Below are positions 29,095 through 38,536 of a stretch of 50,554 nucleotides of DNA, in pieces. Origin of the DNA: Candidatus Fusobacterium pullicola (GTDB taxonomy: Bacteria > Fusobacteriota > Fusobacteriia > Fusobacteriales > Fusobacteriaceae); NCBI GenBank assembly GCA_018883725.1, contig JAHLFN010000010.1, positions 1 to 50,554 on the forward strand, written 5' to 3'. The notes beneath the pieces were generated by a model that was not told the DNA's origin, made no database searches, and saw nothing but the letters and a program-made list of their open reading frames with translations. Made by a program: the position numbers and the translations under genes. The stretch's first letter is position 1. Every line of letters starts with the position of its first letter.

Positions 29095-30951
29095 ATGAAG
29101 AAATTGAAGAGAAGGAATATTAACATAAAACTTGGAGAAGAGAATAGTACTAGAGATATAATATTAAAAGCTTTTATTTTGATAGTTTTTTTATTAGTAG
29201 GGTTGAGAATGTTTTATCTACAAGTTTTAATGGGAGATAAATATTCCTATCTCTCTCAAAGAAATAGAATAAAATTAAAAGAGATAGAGGCACCGAGAGG
29301 GAAGATCTTTGATAGTAAGGGTAGACTTGTAGTAACAAATGGTTCAGGTTATAGATTGGTCTATCTTCAAGAGAGAAAACAAACCCCAGAGATATTGAAG
29401 GAGATTAGTGAAGTTACTGGGTATACAGAGGATTATATTGCTAAAAAAATAAAATATGGAGAGATATTTCCATATACAAGAGAAAATGTTATAATAGATG
29501 ATTTAAAACCAGAGATAGCTCATAAGCTAATGGAGCAATTAATAGATTATCCATATCTTCAAGTACAAACGTATTCTAAGAGAAGATATCTTTATGATAA
29601 CGTAGCTGCACATAGTATAGGATATGTAAAAAAGATATCGGAAAAAGAGTATGAAAGGTTGAAAGATGCTGGATATGGACCTAGAGATATTATTGGAAAA
29701 GATGGACTTGAAAGTGAATATGATAAGGAACTTCAAGGGGAAGATGGGTATGAGTATATTGAAGTAAATGCCCTAAATAAGTTACAAAGAAAGATAGAGG
29801 AAAAAAAGAATCCAGTTCCAGGAAAAGATATGTACATGACACTGGATATGGAGCTTCAAGAATATATGGAGAAACAATTTGAAGAAGATGGAAGAGCAGG
29901 GGCATTTATTGCCTTAAACCCTAAAAATGGAGAGATTCTAACAATGGTAAGCTATCCAACTTATTCATTGAATATGTTTAGTTCACAAATATCCTATGAC
30001 GAATGGGATAAGATAATAAATGATCCTAGAAAGCCACTTGCTAATAAGGCTATAGCTGGAGAGTACCCACCTGGTTCAGTATTTAAGGTGGTTTCTGCTA
30101 TTGCTTTTTTAGAAAATGGTGTAGATCCTAAAGAGCAGTACTATGACAAAACTGGATACTATCAGATAGGAAAATGGAAGTGGAGAGCTTGGAAAGCTGG
30201 AGGACATGGATATACAGATATGAAAAAATCTATTGTTGAATCTGCTAACCCATATTACTATAGATATTCAGATAAAATTGGTCATAAGCCAATTATAGAT
30301 GTAGCAGCTTCTTTTGGACTAGGTGAAAAAACTGGAATAGATATTCCAGGTGAAAAAAAAGGTTTACTTCCTGATACAGTATGGAAAAAGAAAGTAATAG
30401 GAAGTGGTTGGTTTAAGGGAGATACTATATTGTTATCAATAGGACAGGGGTATCTTTTAGTAACACCATTACAGATAGCAAACTTATATGCAGCGATAGC
30501 CAACAGAGGAGAGGTAGTATATACACCTCATCTAGTTAAGGAATTTCATGACTCAGATGGGAATATCTTTCCAACAAAGTTGCATGAAAAGGAGATTGGA
30601 AAATATCCAAAATCATACTACAATATTTTAAACGATGCATTAGTAGCAACTGTATCACAAGATAATGGAACTACTAAAGTGTTGAGGACAAATGGGATAA
30701 AGGTCGCAGCTAAAAGTGGTTCGGCACAGAATGCACACTCAAAGATAACACATGCATGGGTTGCTGGATATTTCCCAGCTGATAATCCAGAGATAGTTTT
30801 TGCTACTATTCTAGAAGAAGCTGGCGGAGGGGGAGCTGTAGCTGGAGGAATGACGAGAAGATTTATAGATAAGTATCTAGAGATTAAGAATAGACCTACA
30901 GATGATCCAAAAAGTGAAAATATTATAGAGAGTAATAAAGAGAGTTTGTAA
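29095..30951 (+). CDS. mrdA: Penicillin-binding protein 2, elongasome transpeptidase
   Basis: A 618-residue class B penicillin-binding protein that cross-links peptidoglycan during cell elongation, anchored by one TM near residues 23-43. The 'RGKIFDSKGRLVVTN' dimerisation-domain motif is near 65. The transpeptidase motifs are S328-V-F-K331, S383-A-N385 and K540-S541-G542. Length fits PBP2 rather than PBP3. It ends an operon with the MreD-like gene 2 nt upstream. rodA is not adjacent here. Confidence 0.95.
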   Translation: MKKLKRRNINIKLGEENSTRDIILKAFILIVFLLVGLRMFYLQVLMGDKYSYLSQRNRIKLKEIEAPRGKIFDSKGRLVVTNGSGYRLVYLQERKQTPEILKEISEVTGYTEDYIAKKIKYGEIFPYTRENVIIDDLKPEIAHKLMEQLIDYPYLQVQTYSKRRYLYDNVAAHSIGYVKKISEKEYERLKDAGYGPRDIIGKDGLESEYDKELQGEDGYEYIEVNALNKLQRKIEEKKNPVPGKDMYMTLDMELQEYMEKQFEEDGRAGAFIALNPKNGEILTMVSYPTYSLNMFSSQISYDEWDKIINDPRKPLANKAIAGEYPPGSVFKVVSAIAFLENGVDPKEQYYDKTGYYQIGKWKWRAWKAGGHGYTDMKKSIVESANPYYYRYSDKIGHKPIIDVAASFGLGEKTGIDIPGEKKGLLPDTVWKKKVIGSGWFKGDTILLSIGQGYLLVTPLQIANLYAAIANRGEVVYTPHLVKEFHDSDGNIFPTKLHEKEIGKYPKSYYNILNDALVATVSQDNGTTKVLRTNGIKVAAKSGSAQNAHSKITHAWVAGYFPADNPEIVFATILEEAGGGGAVAGGMTRRFIDKYLEIKNRPTDDPKSENIIESNKESL

Positions 30952-30987
30952 TGGTGGAGGGAGATTTTATTAAAAAAAGGAGAGACG

Positions 30988-32892
30988 ATGTTAAGAGCAG
31001 AAAAAGGGAGTATCAGTCAAGAGAAGAAAAAAAGAATTGAAAGAAAATTAAAAACAGCAAATGTTGTTTGTGAAGTAGATGGAATAAAAGAGAAAATAAA
31101 AGCTATAAAAGAGGGAATAAAGGAGTTAAAAACTGAAAAGGTAAAAAAAGTTACTGGGAAGGTAGCAAAAGAGAAAAGCTCTGTATTAACTGAAACAAAA
31201 GAGGCGAAGGAAGCTAAAGCTCAAAAAGAAGAAAAAATGTATGTAATACCTCTAGGTGGAATGGAAGAAGTAGGAAAAAATAGTACTGTAATCCAATATA
31301 GAGATGAGATTATAATAATTGATTCAGGAGTAATATTTCCAGATGAGAATTTGTTAGGAATAGATTTAGTAATCCCAGATTTTAGCTTTTTAGAAAATAA
31401 TAAAGATAAGATAAAAGGATTATTTGTAACTCATGGACATGAGGATCATATAGGTTCAATTCCATATCTTTATCAAAAAATAGATAAAAGTGTCCCTATG
31501 TTTGGAGGAAAACTTACATTAGCACTAGCTAAATCTAAATTTGAAAATGGATTTAGTAGAGATATCCCTAAGATGAAAGAGGTAAAAGGGAGAAGTAAGA
31601 TAAAGGTAGGAAAATATTTCACAGTTGAGTTTATAAAAATAACTCATTCTATAACTGATGCTTACTCTATACTTGTAACAACACCTGCAGGAACAGTTTT
31701 CCATACTGGAGACTTTAAAATAGATTTAACACCTGTAGATGGAGAGGGAGTAGATTTTGCTAGACTTTCACAAATAGGAGAGCAAGGGGTAGACCTGATG
31801 TTATCAGATTCTACTAACTCTGAAGTAGATGGATTTACACCATCTGAAAAAAGTGTTGGAGAGGCTTTTAGAGCAGAGTTTTCTAAAGCTAAGGGAAGAA
31901 TAATTGTAGCCGCTTTTGCTTCCCACGTTCATAGACTTCAACAGATAGTAAATGTAGCTCAAGAGCATGGAAGAAAGATTGCTATTGATGGTAGAAGTTT
32001 AGTTAAAGTTTTTGAAATAGCTGGAAGTTTAGGATATTTAAAAGTTCCAAATGATATGATGGTACCACTTTCTGAAGTAGATACTTTAAAGGATAACAAG
32101 GTTGTAATTCTTTGTACAGGAACACAGGGAGAACCAATGGCAGCTCTATCAAGAATAGCTAAAAATATGCATAAACATATAAAAATAAAAGAGGGAGATA
32201 CTGTTATAATTTCAGCTACCCCAATACCTGGAAATGAGAGAGCTGTATCTAATAATATAAACAATCTATTGAAATATGATGCAGAGGTTGTTTTTAAGAA
32301 GATAGCTGGAATTCATGTTTCTGGACATGGAAGTAAAGAGGAACAAAAGCTGATGCTAAATCTGATTAAACCTAAATATTTTATGCCTGTACATGGAGAG
32401 CATAAAATGTTAAAGGCACATCAGGACACAGCTATGGAAACTGGAATACCTAAAAATAATATAATTATAGCTCAAAATGGTAGTAAAATAGAAGTTACAA
32501 AATCAGGGGCTAAGATAAAAGGTAAGGTAAATGCAGGATGCACTTTAGTAGATGGATTAGGTGTTGGAGATATAGGAAATATTGTATTGAAAGATAGACA
32601 GCAATTATCTCAAGATGGAGTTGTTGTTATTGTATTTACTTTAGATAAAGAAACAGGTAAAATAGTAGCAGGACCAGATATTGTAACAAGAGGTTTTGTT
32701 TACTCAAAAGAATCTGATGATATAATAAAAGAGGCTATTGAAAATATAAAAGAGAAGATAGATGATACTTCTAATTATTATTCAAAGGATTGGGGATTAT
32801 TAAAGAATACAACAAGAGATATAGCAGCTAAGTTTTTCTATAATAAAACTAAGAGAAATCCAATGATATTACCGATAATTATGGAAGTATAA
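30988..32892 (+). CDS. rnj: Ribonuclease J with an N-terminal charged extension
   Basis: A 634-residue metallo-beta-lactamase/beta-CASP ribonuclease with endo- and 5'-exonuclease activity in RNA decay and maturation. The metal-binding motif is H149-G-H-E-D-H154. 'SDSTNSEVDGFTPSE', 'HVSGHGSKEEQ' and 'HGEHKML' match RNase J. The family domain starts near residue 85 ('YVIPLGGMEEVGKN'). The first ~84 residues are rich in Lys and Glu and predicted helical or disordered, an extension absent from B. subtilis RNase J1. AGGAGAG before ATG 30988 supports this start. Only one copy is in the window. Confidence 0.95.
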   Translation: MLRAEKGSISQEKKKRIERKLKTANVVCEVDGIKEKIKAIKEGIKELKTEKVKKVTGKVAKEKSSVLTETKEAKEAKAQKEEKMYVIPLGGMEEVGKNSTVIQYRDEIIIIDSGVIFPDENLLGIDLVIPDFSFLENNKDKIKGLFVTHGHEDHIGSIPYLYQKIDKSVPMFGGKLTLALAKSKFENGFSRDIPKMKEVKGRSKIKVGKYFTVEFIKITHSITDAYSILVTTPAGTVFHTGDFKIDLTPVDGEGVDFARLSQIGEQGVDLMLSDSTNSEVDGFTPSEKSVGEAFRAEFSKAKGRIIVAAFASHVHRLQQIVNVAQEHGRKIAIDGRSLVKVFEIAGSLGYLKVPNDMMVPLSEVDTLKDNKVVILCTGTQGEPMAALSRIAKNMHKHIKIKEGDTVIISATPIPGNERAVSNNINNLLKYDAEVVFKKIAGIHVSGHGSKEEQKLMLNLIKPKYFMPVHGEHKMLKAHQDTAMETGIPKNNIIIAQNGSKIEVTKSGAKIKGKVNAGCTLVDGLGVGDIGNIVLKDRQQLSQDGVVVIVFTLDKETGKIVAGPDIVTRGFVYSKESDDIIKEAIENIKEKIDDTSNYYSKDWGLLKNTTRDIAAKFFYNKTKRNPMILPIIMEV

Positions 32893-32945
32893 TTAAATAA
32901 GATTAAATAAATTAAAAATATAATAAAGATAGTAAGGAGAAAAAA

Positions 32946-33251
32946 ATGGAATTAACAAGCAAAAGAAGAGCATATTTAAGAAAAAAGGCTCATGATTTAG
33001 ATGCACTAGTAAGAATAGGAAAAGATGGAGTAACTGATAATTTAATTCAAAGTATTTTAGATGCAATAGAATCAAGAGAGTTATTAAAAGTAAAGATACT
33101 TCAAAACTGTGAAGAGGAAAAAATGGAGATAATGGAGCAATTATCACAATGTAAAGAGTTTGAAGTAGTAGGAATAATTGGAAGAACTATTATTCTTTTC
33201 AGAGAGAATAAAGATAAGCCAGTTGTATCTTTAGAGTTAAAAAATATCTAA
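32946..33251 (+). CDS. yhbY: YhbY/CRS1-CRM family RNA-binding protein
   Basis: A 101-residue single CRM domain, the family associated with pre-50S ribosome assembly. The signature 'KRRAYLRKKAHDLDALVRIGKDGVT' is complete, and the GxxG-like loop 'GIIGRTIILFR' is near residue 78. It follows AAGGAG. A TATAAT at 32919-32924 without a good -35 might give a weak promoter. Confidence 0.93.
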   Translation: MELTSKRRAYLRKKAHDLDALVRIGKDGVTDNLIQSILDAIESRELLKVKILQNCEEEKMEIMEQLSQCKEFEVVGIIGRTIILFRENKDKPVVSLELKNI

Positions 33252-33273
33252 TTAAAAGAAAGGGGATGGAGTG

Positions 33274-33759
33274 ATGAGTCCCGGAATAATTCTAGGAAAT
33301 AGGATATTAGATGTAGTATTTGTAGCTTGGTTTATAGCACAATTCTATAAGGTATTAAAAACTATTTTTGTAGATAAGAAATTAAATATAAAAAGAATGT
33401 GGGAAACGGGAGGAATGCCTAGTTCCCACAGCTCTACTGTGTCTTGTTTAACTACTTGTATCGGAATTCGTCATGGAATGAATAGTGATATGTTTGCTAT
33501 TGCTATGATACTTTCTGGGATAGTGATGTATGATGCCACTGGGATAAGAAGAGCAGCTGGGAAACAAGCAGGAGTAATAAATCAATTTGTTGAAAAGATA
33601 CCTCTTATGTTAGGAGAAAAAAGATATGAGAGATATTTTGGAAAAGAGAAAGGTGAAAAATTAAAAGAACTTTTAGGACATACACCTTTTGAAGTTTTAA
33701 TCGGTTGTATCGTGGGGATAGTTATAGGTTTAATTTTTACTGATTATTTACAGGGGTAG
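33274..33759 (+). CDS. DUF212 / divergent PAP2 family membrane protein
   Basis: About 161 residues with several TM segments. The motifs 'GGMPSSHSSTVSCLTT' and 'MYDATGIRRAAGKQA' are diagnostic of the DUF212 (YuiD-like) family, related to PAP2 phosphatases. The Ser-His pair and Asp could be an acid phosphatase site acting on a lipid phosphate, but activity is not established. ATG 33274 is preferred; GTG 33271 is adjacent. dxs follows 5 nt later, so a link to isoprenoid phosphate metabolism is possible but unproven. Confidence 0.85.
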   Translation: MSPGIILGNRILDVVFVAWFIAQFYKVLKTIFVDKKLNIKRMWETGGMPSSHSSTVSCLTTCIGIRHGMNSDMFAIAMILSGIVMYDATGIRRAAGKQAGVINQFVEKIPLMLGEKRYERYFGKEKGEKLKELLGHTPFEVLIGCIVGIVIGLIFTDYLQG

Positions 33760-33764
33760 AATAG

Positions 33765-35591
33765 ATGAAAAATATACATGATATGAGTATTGAAGATATA
33801 AATAAAAAAGCACAAGAGATAAGAGAAAAATTGATAGAGACAGTAAGCAAAAATGGAGGACATCTAGCCCCTAATCTTGGAATAGTAGAATTAACACTAT
33901 GCTTACATAAGGTATTTGATTTTTCAAAGGATAGACTACTTTTCGATGTAGGGCATCAATCTTATGTTCACAAATTACTTACCGGAAGAGATAAGAACTT
34001 CTCGACCTTAAGAAAAAGAGGGGGAATAGGACCATTTACAGATCCAAAGGAGAGTAGTGCAGATCCTTTTATATCTGGACATGCAGGAACAGCTCTTTCT
34101 GCAGGAGCAGGAATAGCAATGGCTTCTCCAGAAAAGAAAGTGATTGTAGTAGTAGGAGATGCTTCTATATCCAATGGTCACTCTTTAGAAGCGTTAAACA
34201 ATATTGGTGGACATAAGTTAAAAAATATGATAATTATCTTAAATGATAATGAGATGTCAATTGGAAAAAATGTAGGCTCACTTTCAAGATTTTTTGGGAA
34301 GTTTATGGTAAGTGAGAAGTATATGAACTTTAGAGATGATGTTAAAAGTCTCATAAAGAAAATAAAGATTGCAGGAGGAGTTTCAGATACTCTAGAGAGA
34401 ATGGAGTTTTCTGTAAAAAATTTCTTTTTACCTCTAAATATGTTAGAAAGTTTTGGATTTAAGTTTTTTGGAGTATTAGATGGACATAATGTTGAAGAGT
34501 TACTTTCTACACTGAATAAAGTAAAGAATATAGAGGGACCAATATTTATTCATATAAAGACTCAGAAGGGAAAAGGATACTCTTTTGCTGAGCAAGATAA
34601 AGAGAAATTTCATGGAATTTCTCCATTTAATATGGAAACTGGAGATACAGATTTAAGTGGAAAGATATATTCTGGAATCTTTGGAAAAGAGATTGTAAAA
34701 TTGGGAGAAGAGGATAAAGATATTGTAGCTATATGTTCTGGTATGGTTAAGGGAACAGGCTTGGGGGAGTTTTTTAAGAAATTCCCAGATAGAGCTATAG
34801 ATACTGGAATAGCAGAGGGACATGCAGTAACCTTTGCAGGAGGTCTTGCTACTCAAGATAAAAAGCCGTATGTAGTAATCTATTCTACGTTTTTACAAAG
34901 GGCGTATAGTCAACTTATTCACGATATATCATTACAGAAATTGCCAGTTAGATTTATAGTTGATAGAGCGGGAATAGTAGGAGAGGATGGAAAAACTCAC
35001 AATGGATTGTATGATCTATCAATATTTTTAACTATTCCAAATTATACAGTGTTAGCACCAGCTACATCAAAAGAGTTGCTAGAGATGTTAGAGTTTTCTA
35101 AAAATTTCCAAGATGGTCCGCTTGTTATAAGAATACCAAGAGAGGTAGAATATAACATAGAGGGAGATAGAGAGTTTGAGTTTGGAAGATGGAGAGAATT
35201 AAAGAAGGGAAAAGAAAATCTTTTTATAGCCACTGGAAGTATGGTAAAAGAGATTTTAGATATAGAGGATAGATTGAAAGCTAGAGGAATAGAGGGAACC
35301 ATAGTAAATGCTTCAACTTTAAAGCCCCTAGATGAGAAATATCTTTTAGAGTGTGTAAAAGAGTATAAGAATATATTTGTTTTGGAAGAAGCCTATGAAA
35401 AAAATTCTTTTGGAAGCAGTATAATGGAATTTTACAATGAAAAAGATATAGATGTTATGATAAAAAAGATAGCTCTAAAAGAGGGGGCTATTCCTCATGG
35501 AAAGAGAAGTGAACTTTTAGAAGAATTTGGTTTGAGAGGCGAAAATTTAATAGGAAGAATTGAGGAAAAAATAGATGCAGGAAAAAAATAG
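33765..35591 (+). CDS. dxs: 1-deoxy-D-xylulose-5-phosphate synthase
   Basis: A 608-residue thiamine-diphosphate enzyme that makes DXP from pyruvate and glyceraldehyde 3-phosphate, the entry to the MEP isoprenoid pathway. 'DVGHQSYVHKLLTGR', the ThDP motif 'GDASISNG..LEALNN', 'KTQKGKGYSFAE' and 'DRAGIVGEDGKTHNG' separate it from transketolase. Length is slightly below that of E. coli Dxs. The prenyl synthase ispA is in the same window. The next gene starts inside its 3' end (17-nt overlap). Confidence 0.95.
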   Translation: MKNIHDMSIEDINKKAQEIREKLIETVSKNGGHLAPNLGIVELTLCLHKVFDFSKDRLLFDVGHQSYVHKLLTGRDKNFSTLRKRGGIGPFTDPKESSADPFISGHAGTALSAGAGIAMASPEKKVIVVVGDASISNGHSLEALNNIGGHKLKNMIIILNDNEMSIGKNVGSLSRFFGKFMVSEKYMNFRDDVKSLIKKIKIAGGVSDTLERMEFSVKNFFLPLNMLESFGFKFFGVLDGHNVEELLSTLNKVKNIEGPIFIHIKTQKGKGYSFAEQDKEKFHGISPFNMETGDTDLSGKIYSGIFGKEIVKLGEEDKDIVAICSGMVKGTGLGEFFKKFPDRAIDTGIAEGHAVTFAGGLATQDKKPYVVIYSTFLQRAYSQLIHDISLQKLPVRFIVDRAGIVGEDGKTHNGLYDLSIFLTIPNYTVLAPATSKELLEMLEFSKNFQDGPLVIRIPREVEYNIEGDREFEFGRWRELKKGKENLFIATGSMVKEILDIEDRLKARGIEGTIVNASTLKPLDEKYLLECVKEYKNIFVLEEAYEKNSFGSSIMEFYNEKDIDVMIKKIALKEGAIPHGKRSELLEEFGLRGENLIGRIEEKIDAGKK

Positions 35592-36399
35592 GAGAGCACT
35601 TGGTTTTATCACCTCTCTTTTGGATTTAGAGATGGTACAGGATTTAGAACTTTTTGATGACCAAGGAGTAAAAGTTTCTACTCATACATATGATGTTTTA
35701 AAAATTTCGATAGATGAGCTAAAGAGAGATTATAGAACATATTTAGAAGCTAAAGAGAGAGTTGATTTTTTTGCTCTTACAGTTGGGATTATAATTCATG
35801 ATTTGAGTAAGGGGAGTATAAGAAAGACAGAGGAGAAGTATTCCCATTCTCAAATGATGTTAAAGAAGCCAGAATATATAACAAAAGAGGCTGAAAAAGT
35901 TTTAAAAGAGATAGAGGAAAAAATAGGAGCGGAGATAAAGGACGATATTAAGAAAAATATTATCCATATAGTATTATCTCACCATGGGAAATGGGGTAAG
36001 ATACAACCTAATAGTAAAGAGGCACATATAGTTCATAGAGCTGATATGTATTCAGCTAAATATCATAGAATCAATCCTATAGGAGCAGATAAGATATTGG
36101 AACTTATGTCAAAGGGAGTCCAATTAGATGATATTCCAGAGAAGTTAAATTGCACTCAAGGGGTTGTAAAGGATAGATTAAAAAGAGCAAAACAGGAGTT
36201 AAAAGTAAAGACAACAAAACAGTTGTTGAACTATTATAAAAAGAATAAAAAGATTCCTATCGGAGATAATTTCTTTATTCAAAGAGTGAGAGAGACTGAG
36301 AAATTGAAAAGAGTGGTAGATAAAAAAGGGTTTAAAAATATAATGCTAGAGAGCCCACTACTACCATATATGATAGATGAGGAGATATTTAAAATCTGA
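35575..36399 (+). CDS. HD-domain protein with C-terminal helix-turn-helix-like segment
   Basis: A 274-residue protein. Residues about 38-170 carry HD phosphohydrolase ligands: 'IIIHDLSKG', His in 'YSHSQMM', 'LSHHGKWG', and 'AHIVHRADMYSAKYH'. This order recalls HD exonuclease/phosphohydrolase proteins such as the YhaM type, without an OB domain. Residues about 182-215 ('LDDIPEKLNCTQGVVKDRLK') look like a helix-turn-helix. The substrate is unknown. The start at 35575 overlaps dxs by 17 nt and has only a weak ribosome site. Confidence 0.72.
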   Translation: MQEKNRRALGFITSLLDLEMVQDLELFDDQGVKVSTHTYDVLKISIDELKRDYRTYLEAKERVDFFALTVGIIIHDLSKGSIRKTEEKYSHSQMMLKKPEYITKEAEKVLKEIEEKIGAEIKDDIKKNIIHIVLSHHGKWGKIQPNSKEAHIVHRADMYSAKYHRINPIGADKILELMSKGVQLDDIPEKLNCTQGVVKDRLKRAKQELKVKTTKQLLNYYKKNKKIPIGDNFFIQRVRETEKLKRVVDKKGFKNIMLESPLLPYMIDEEIFKI

Positions 36400-36407
36400 G
36401 GTGTACG

Positions 36408-37217
36408 ATGAAAGAAAGGTTAGATGTTCTGTTAGTTAAGAGAGGTTTTTTTCCAGATAAAGAAAAAGCTCAAGGAGCTATCATGGCTGGACTTGTAATA
36501 GTAGATGAGAAAAAAATAGATAAAAGTGGAACAATGATAAAGTTAGATAAAGAACCTAATATTAGAATAAAAGGGGAGTCTTTAAAATATGTAAGTCGTG
36601 GTGGATTGAAACTAGAGAAAGCTGTATCAGTTTTTGAGATGGATTTTAATGGGAAAAAAGTATTAGATGTAGGAGCATCAACAGGGGGATTTACAGATTG
36701 TGCTCTACAAAATGGAGCGGAGTTTGTTTATTCCGTAGATGTTGGAACTAACCAGTTGGATTGGAAACTAAGAAATAATCCACAGGTAAAGTCTATTGAG
36801 AATATGCATATAAAAGATTTGACTTTAGATGATATAGATGGAAATCTAGTTGATTACATAGTAATGGATGTATCTTTTATATCTATAAAGAAGATAATTG
36901 GAGATTTAGTTAAATTTTTTAAGCCAGAAACTAAGCTTATGGCACTTATAAAACCACAATTTGAAGTGGATAAGGAGCATATAGCAAAGGGTGGAATAGT
37001 AAAAGATGATGCTAGACATGTAGAGGTAATAAAAGATATAATAGAGTATGCTAAAGCTGAAGGACTTTATTTAGAAGGATTGGACTTTTCACCAATTACA
37101 GGAAGTAAAGGTAATGTAGAGTATATATCTATTTTTGGAAGAGATTCTTCTAAAGAAAGAGAGATAGAGATAGAAGAGATAGTGGGAAGAGGGAAAAATT
37201 TAGGAGGTACAGTATGA
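36408..37217 (+). CDS. tlyA: TlyA-family rRNA 2'-O-methyltransferase
   Basis: A 269-residue protein with an N-terminal S4 RNA-binding domain ('ERLDVLLVKRGFFPDKEKAQ', residues 3 to about 60) and an FtsJ-like methyltransferase domain. The SAM site is 'VLDVGASTGGFTDCAL' near residue 85. 'MALIKPQFEV' is a typical downstream motif. TlyA proteins methylate ribose in rRNA and some have membrane-active (haemolysin) phenotypes; here the rRNA role is the safer call. Its stop overlaps the ctp start (ATGA). Confidence 0.93.
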   Translation: MKERLDVLLVKRGFFPDKEKAQGAIMAGLVIVDEKKIDKSGTMIKLDKEPNIRIKGESLKYVSRGGLKLEKAVSVFEMDFNGKKVLDVGASTGGFTDCALQNGAEFVYSVDVGTNQLDWKLRNNPQVKSIENMHIKDLTLDDIDGNLVDYIVMDVSFISIKKIIGDLVKFFKPETKLMALIKPQFEVDKEHIAKGGIVKDDARHVEVIKDIIEYAKAEGLYLEGLDFSPITGSKGNVEYISIFGRDSSKEREIEIEEIVGRGKNLGGTV

Positions 37218-38524
37218 GAGGTATACTAAAAAGTAGAATTATAATGGTATTATTAGCAGCTCTAATTTTTACTAATTGTTTTGGAAAAGATGAGAGTAAG
37301 GCAGCTAATAAAAAAAGTGAAGAGTCAATAGGTTTCTTATCAAATATCAGACAGTTAAAAGAGCTTTCTGATATTATGGATGTAATAAATCAAAATTATG
37401 TAGGAGATAAAGAGATAGATAAAAAATCTCTTATGCAGGGAGCTTTAAAAGGAATGATTGATTCTTTAGGAGATCCACACTCTAACTATTTTACAAAGGA
37501 TCAGTTAGAAAATTTCCAAGAGGACATAAAAGGAAAATATGTAGGAGTTGGAATGGTAGTACAAAAAAGAGTAAATGAACCATTAGTAGTAGTATCTCCT
37601 ATTGAAGATGGTCCTGGATACAAGGCTGGAATGAAACCAAAAGATAAGATTATAGCAATAGATGGTGTATCTACATATAATCTTACAAGTGAAGAAGCTG
37701 TAGATAAGTTAAAAGGAAAAGAGAATACAAAGGTTAAGGTTACTGTAGTAAGAGATGGAGTCAAAGAATCTAAGGATATAGAGATAACAAGAGCAGTTGT
37801 AGAGCTAAAATATGTTAAGAGTAAGATGATAGATGAAAATAATAAAATAGGATATTTAAGACTTACTCAATTTGGAGAAAATGTATATCCAGATGTAGCA
37901 AAGGCCTTAGAAAATCTACAAAAACAAGGAATGAAGGCATTGGTATTTGATCTGAGAAGCAATCCAGGAGGAGCTTTAGATCAAGCTATAAAAATCTCAT
38001 CTATGTTCTTAGAAGAGGGAAGAGTTGTAAGTGTTAAATCTAAAGATGGAGAGGAACAAGTATCAAATAGAGAGGGAAAATACTATGGTGATTTTCCATT
38101 GGTAATTCTTATCAATGGTGGAAGTGCTTCAGCTTCTGAAATTGTTTCTGGAGCTATTAAAGATAATAAGAGAGGTATCTTAGTAGGAGAGAAGAGTTTT
38201 GGAAAGGGAAGTGTACAAACTTTAGTTACTCTACCTGATGGAGATGGAATAAAACTTACAATAGCTAAATACTATACACCTAGTGGGGTGTGTATCCATG
38301 GAGTAGGAATTGAGCCAGATGTTAAAGTGGAAGAAAAAAATGGATATATGCTATTTGATAGTGTAGTTACAAATATAGATGAAAAGGGAACAAAAGAGAA
38401 TAAAAAAGAGTTAATAAAAGAAGTAGTAGGAGAGAAAGAGGCAAATGAGTTTGAAAATCATAAGGATATTCAACTTGATACTGCTGTAGGAATTTTAAAA
38501 GGTATACTACTAGAGAAAAAATAG
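37214..38524 (+). CDS. ctp: C-terminal processing peptidase (S41 family)
   Basis: A 436-residue periplasmic protease. An N-terminal hydrophobic segment (about 8-21) ends at Cys22 in 'LIFTNCFG', a possible but non-classical lipobox (Asn at -1). A PDZ domain spans about 110-200 ('SPIEDGPGYKAGMKPKDKII'). The catalytic dyad is Ser306 in 'GGSASASEIV' and Lys331 in 'GEKSFGKGSVQ', the 25-residue spacing seen in E. coli Tsp. It is similar in size to CtpA/CtpB enzymes. It probably acts on exported or envelope proteins. Confidence 0.94.
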   Translation: MRGILKSRIIMVLLAALIFTNCFGKDESKAANKKSEESIGFLSNIRQLKELSDIMDVINQNYVGDKEIDKKSLMQGALKGMIDSLGDPHSNYFTKDQLENFQEDIKGKYVGVGMVVQKRVNEPLVVVSPIEDGPGYKAGMKPKDKIIAIDGVSTYNLTSEEAVDKLKGKENTKVKVTVVRDGVKESKDIEITRAVVELKYVKSKMIDENNKIGYLRLTQFGENVYPDVAKALENLQKQGMKALVFDLRSNPGGALDQAIKISSMFLEEGRVVSVKSKDGEEQVSNREGKYYGDFPLVILINGGSASASEIVSGAIKDNKRGILVGEKSFGKGSVQTLVTLPDGDGIKLTIAKYYTPSGVCIHGVGIEPDVKVEEKNGYMLFDSVVTNIDEKGTKENKKELIKEVVGEKEANEFENHKDIQLDTAVGILKGILLEKK

Positions 38525-38536
38525 GAGAGAAGAGAT

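Noticed and set aside
30952-31040. A 29-codon frame beginning ATGGTGGAGG between mrdA and rnj
   Set aside because: It overlaps the rnj start in another frame, is extremely Lys/Arg-rich, and the rnj ribosome site lies within it.
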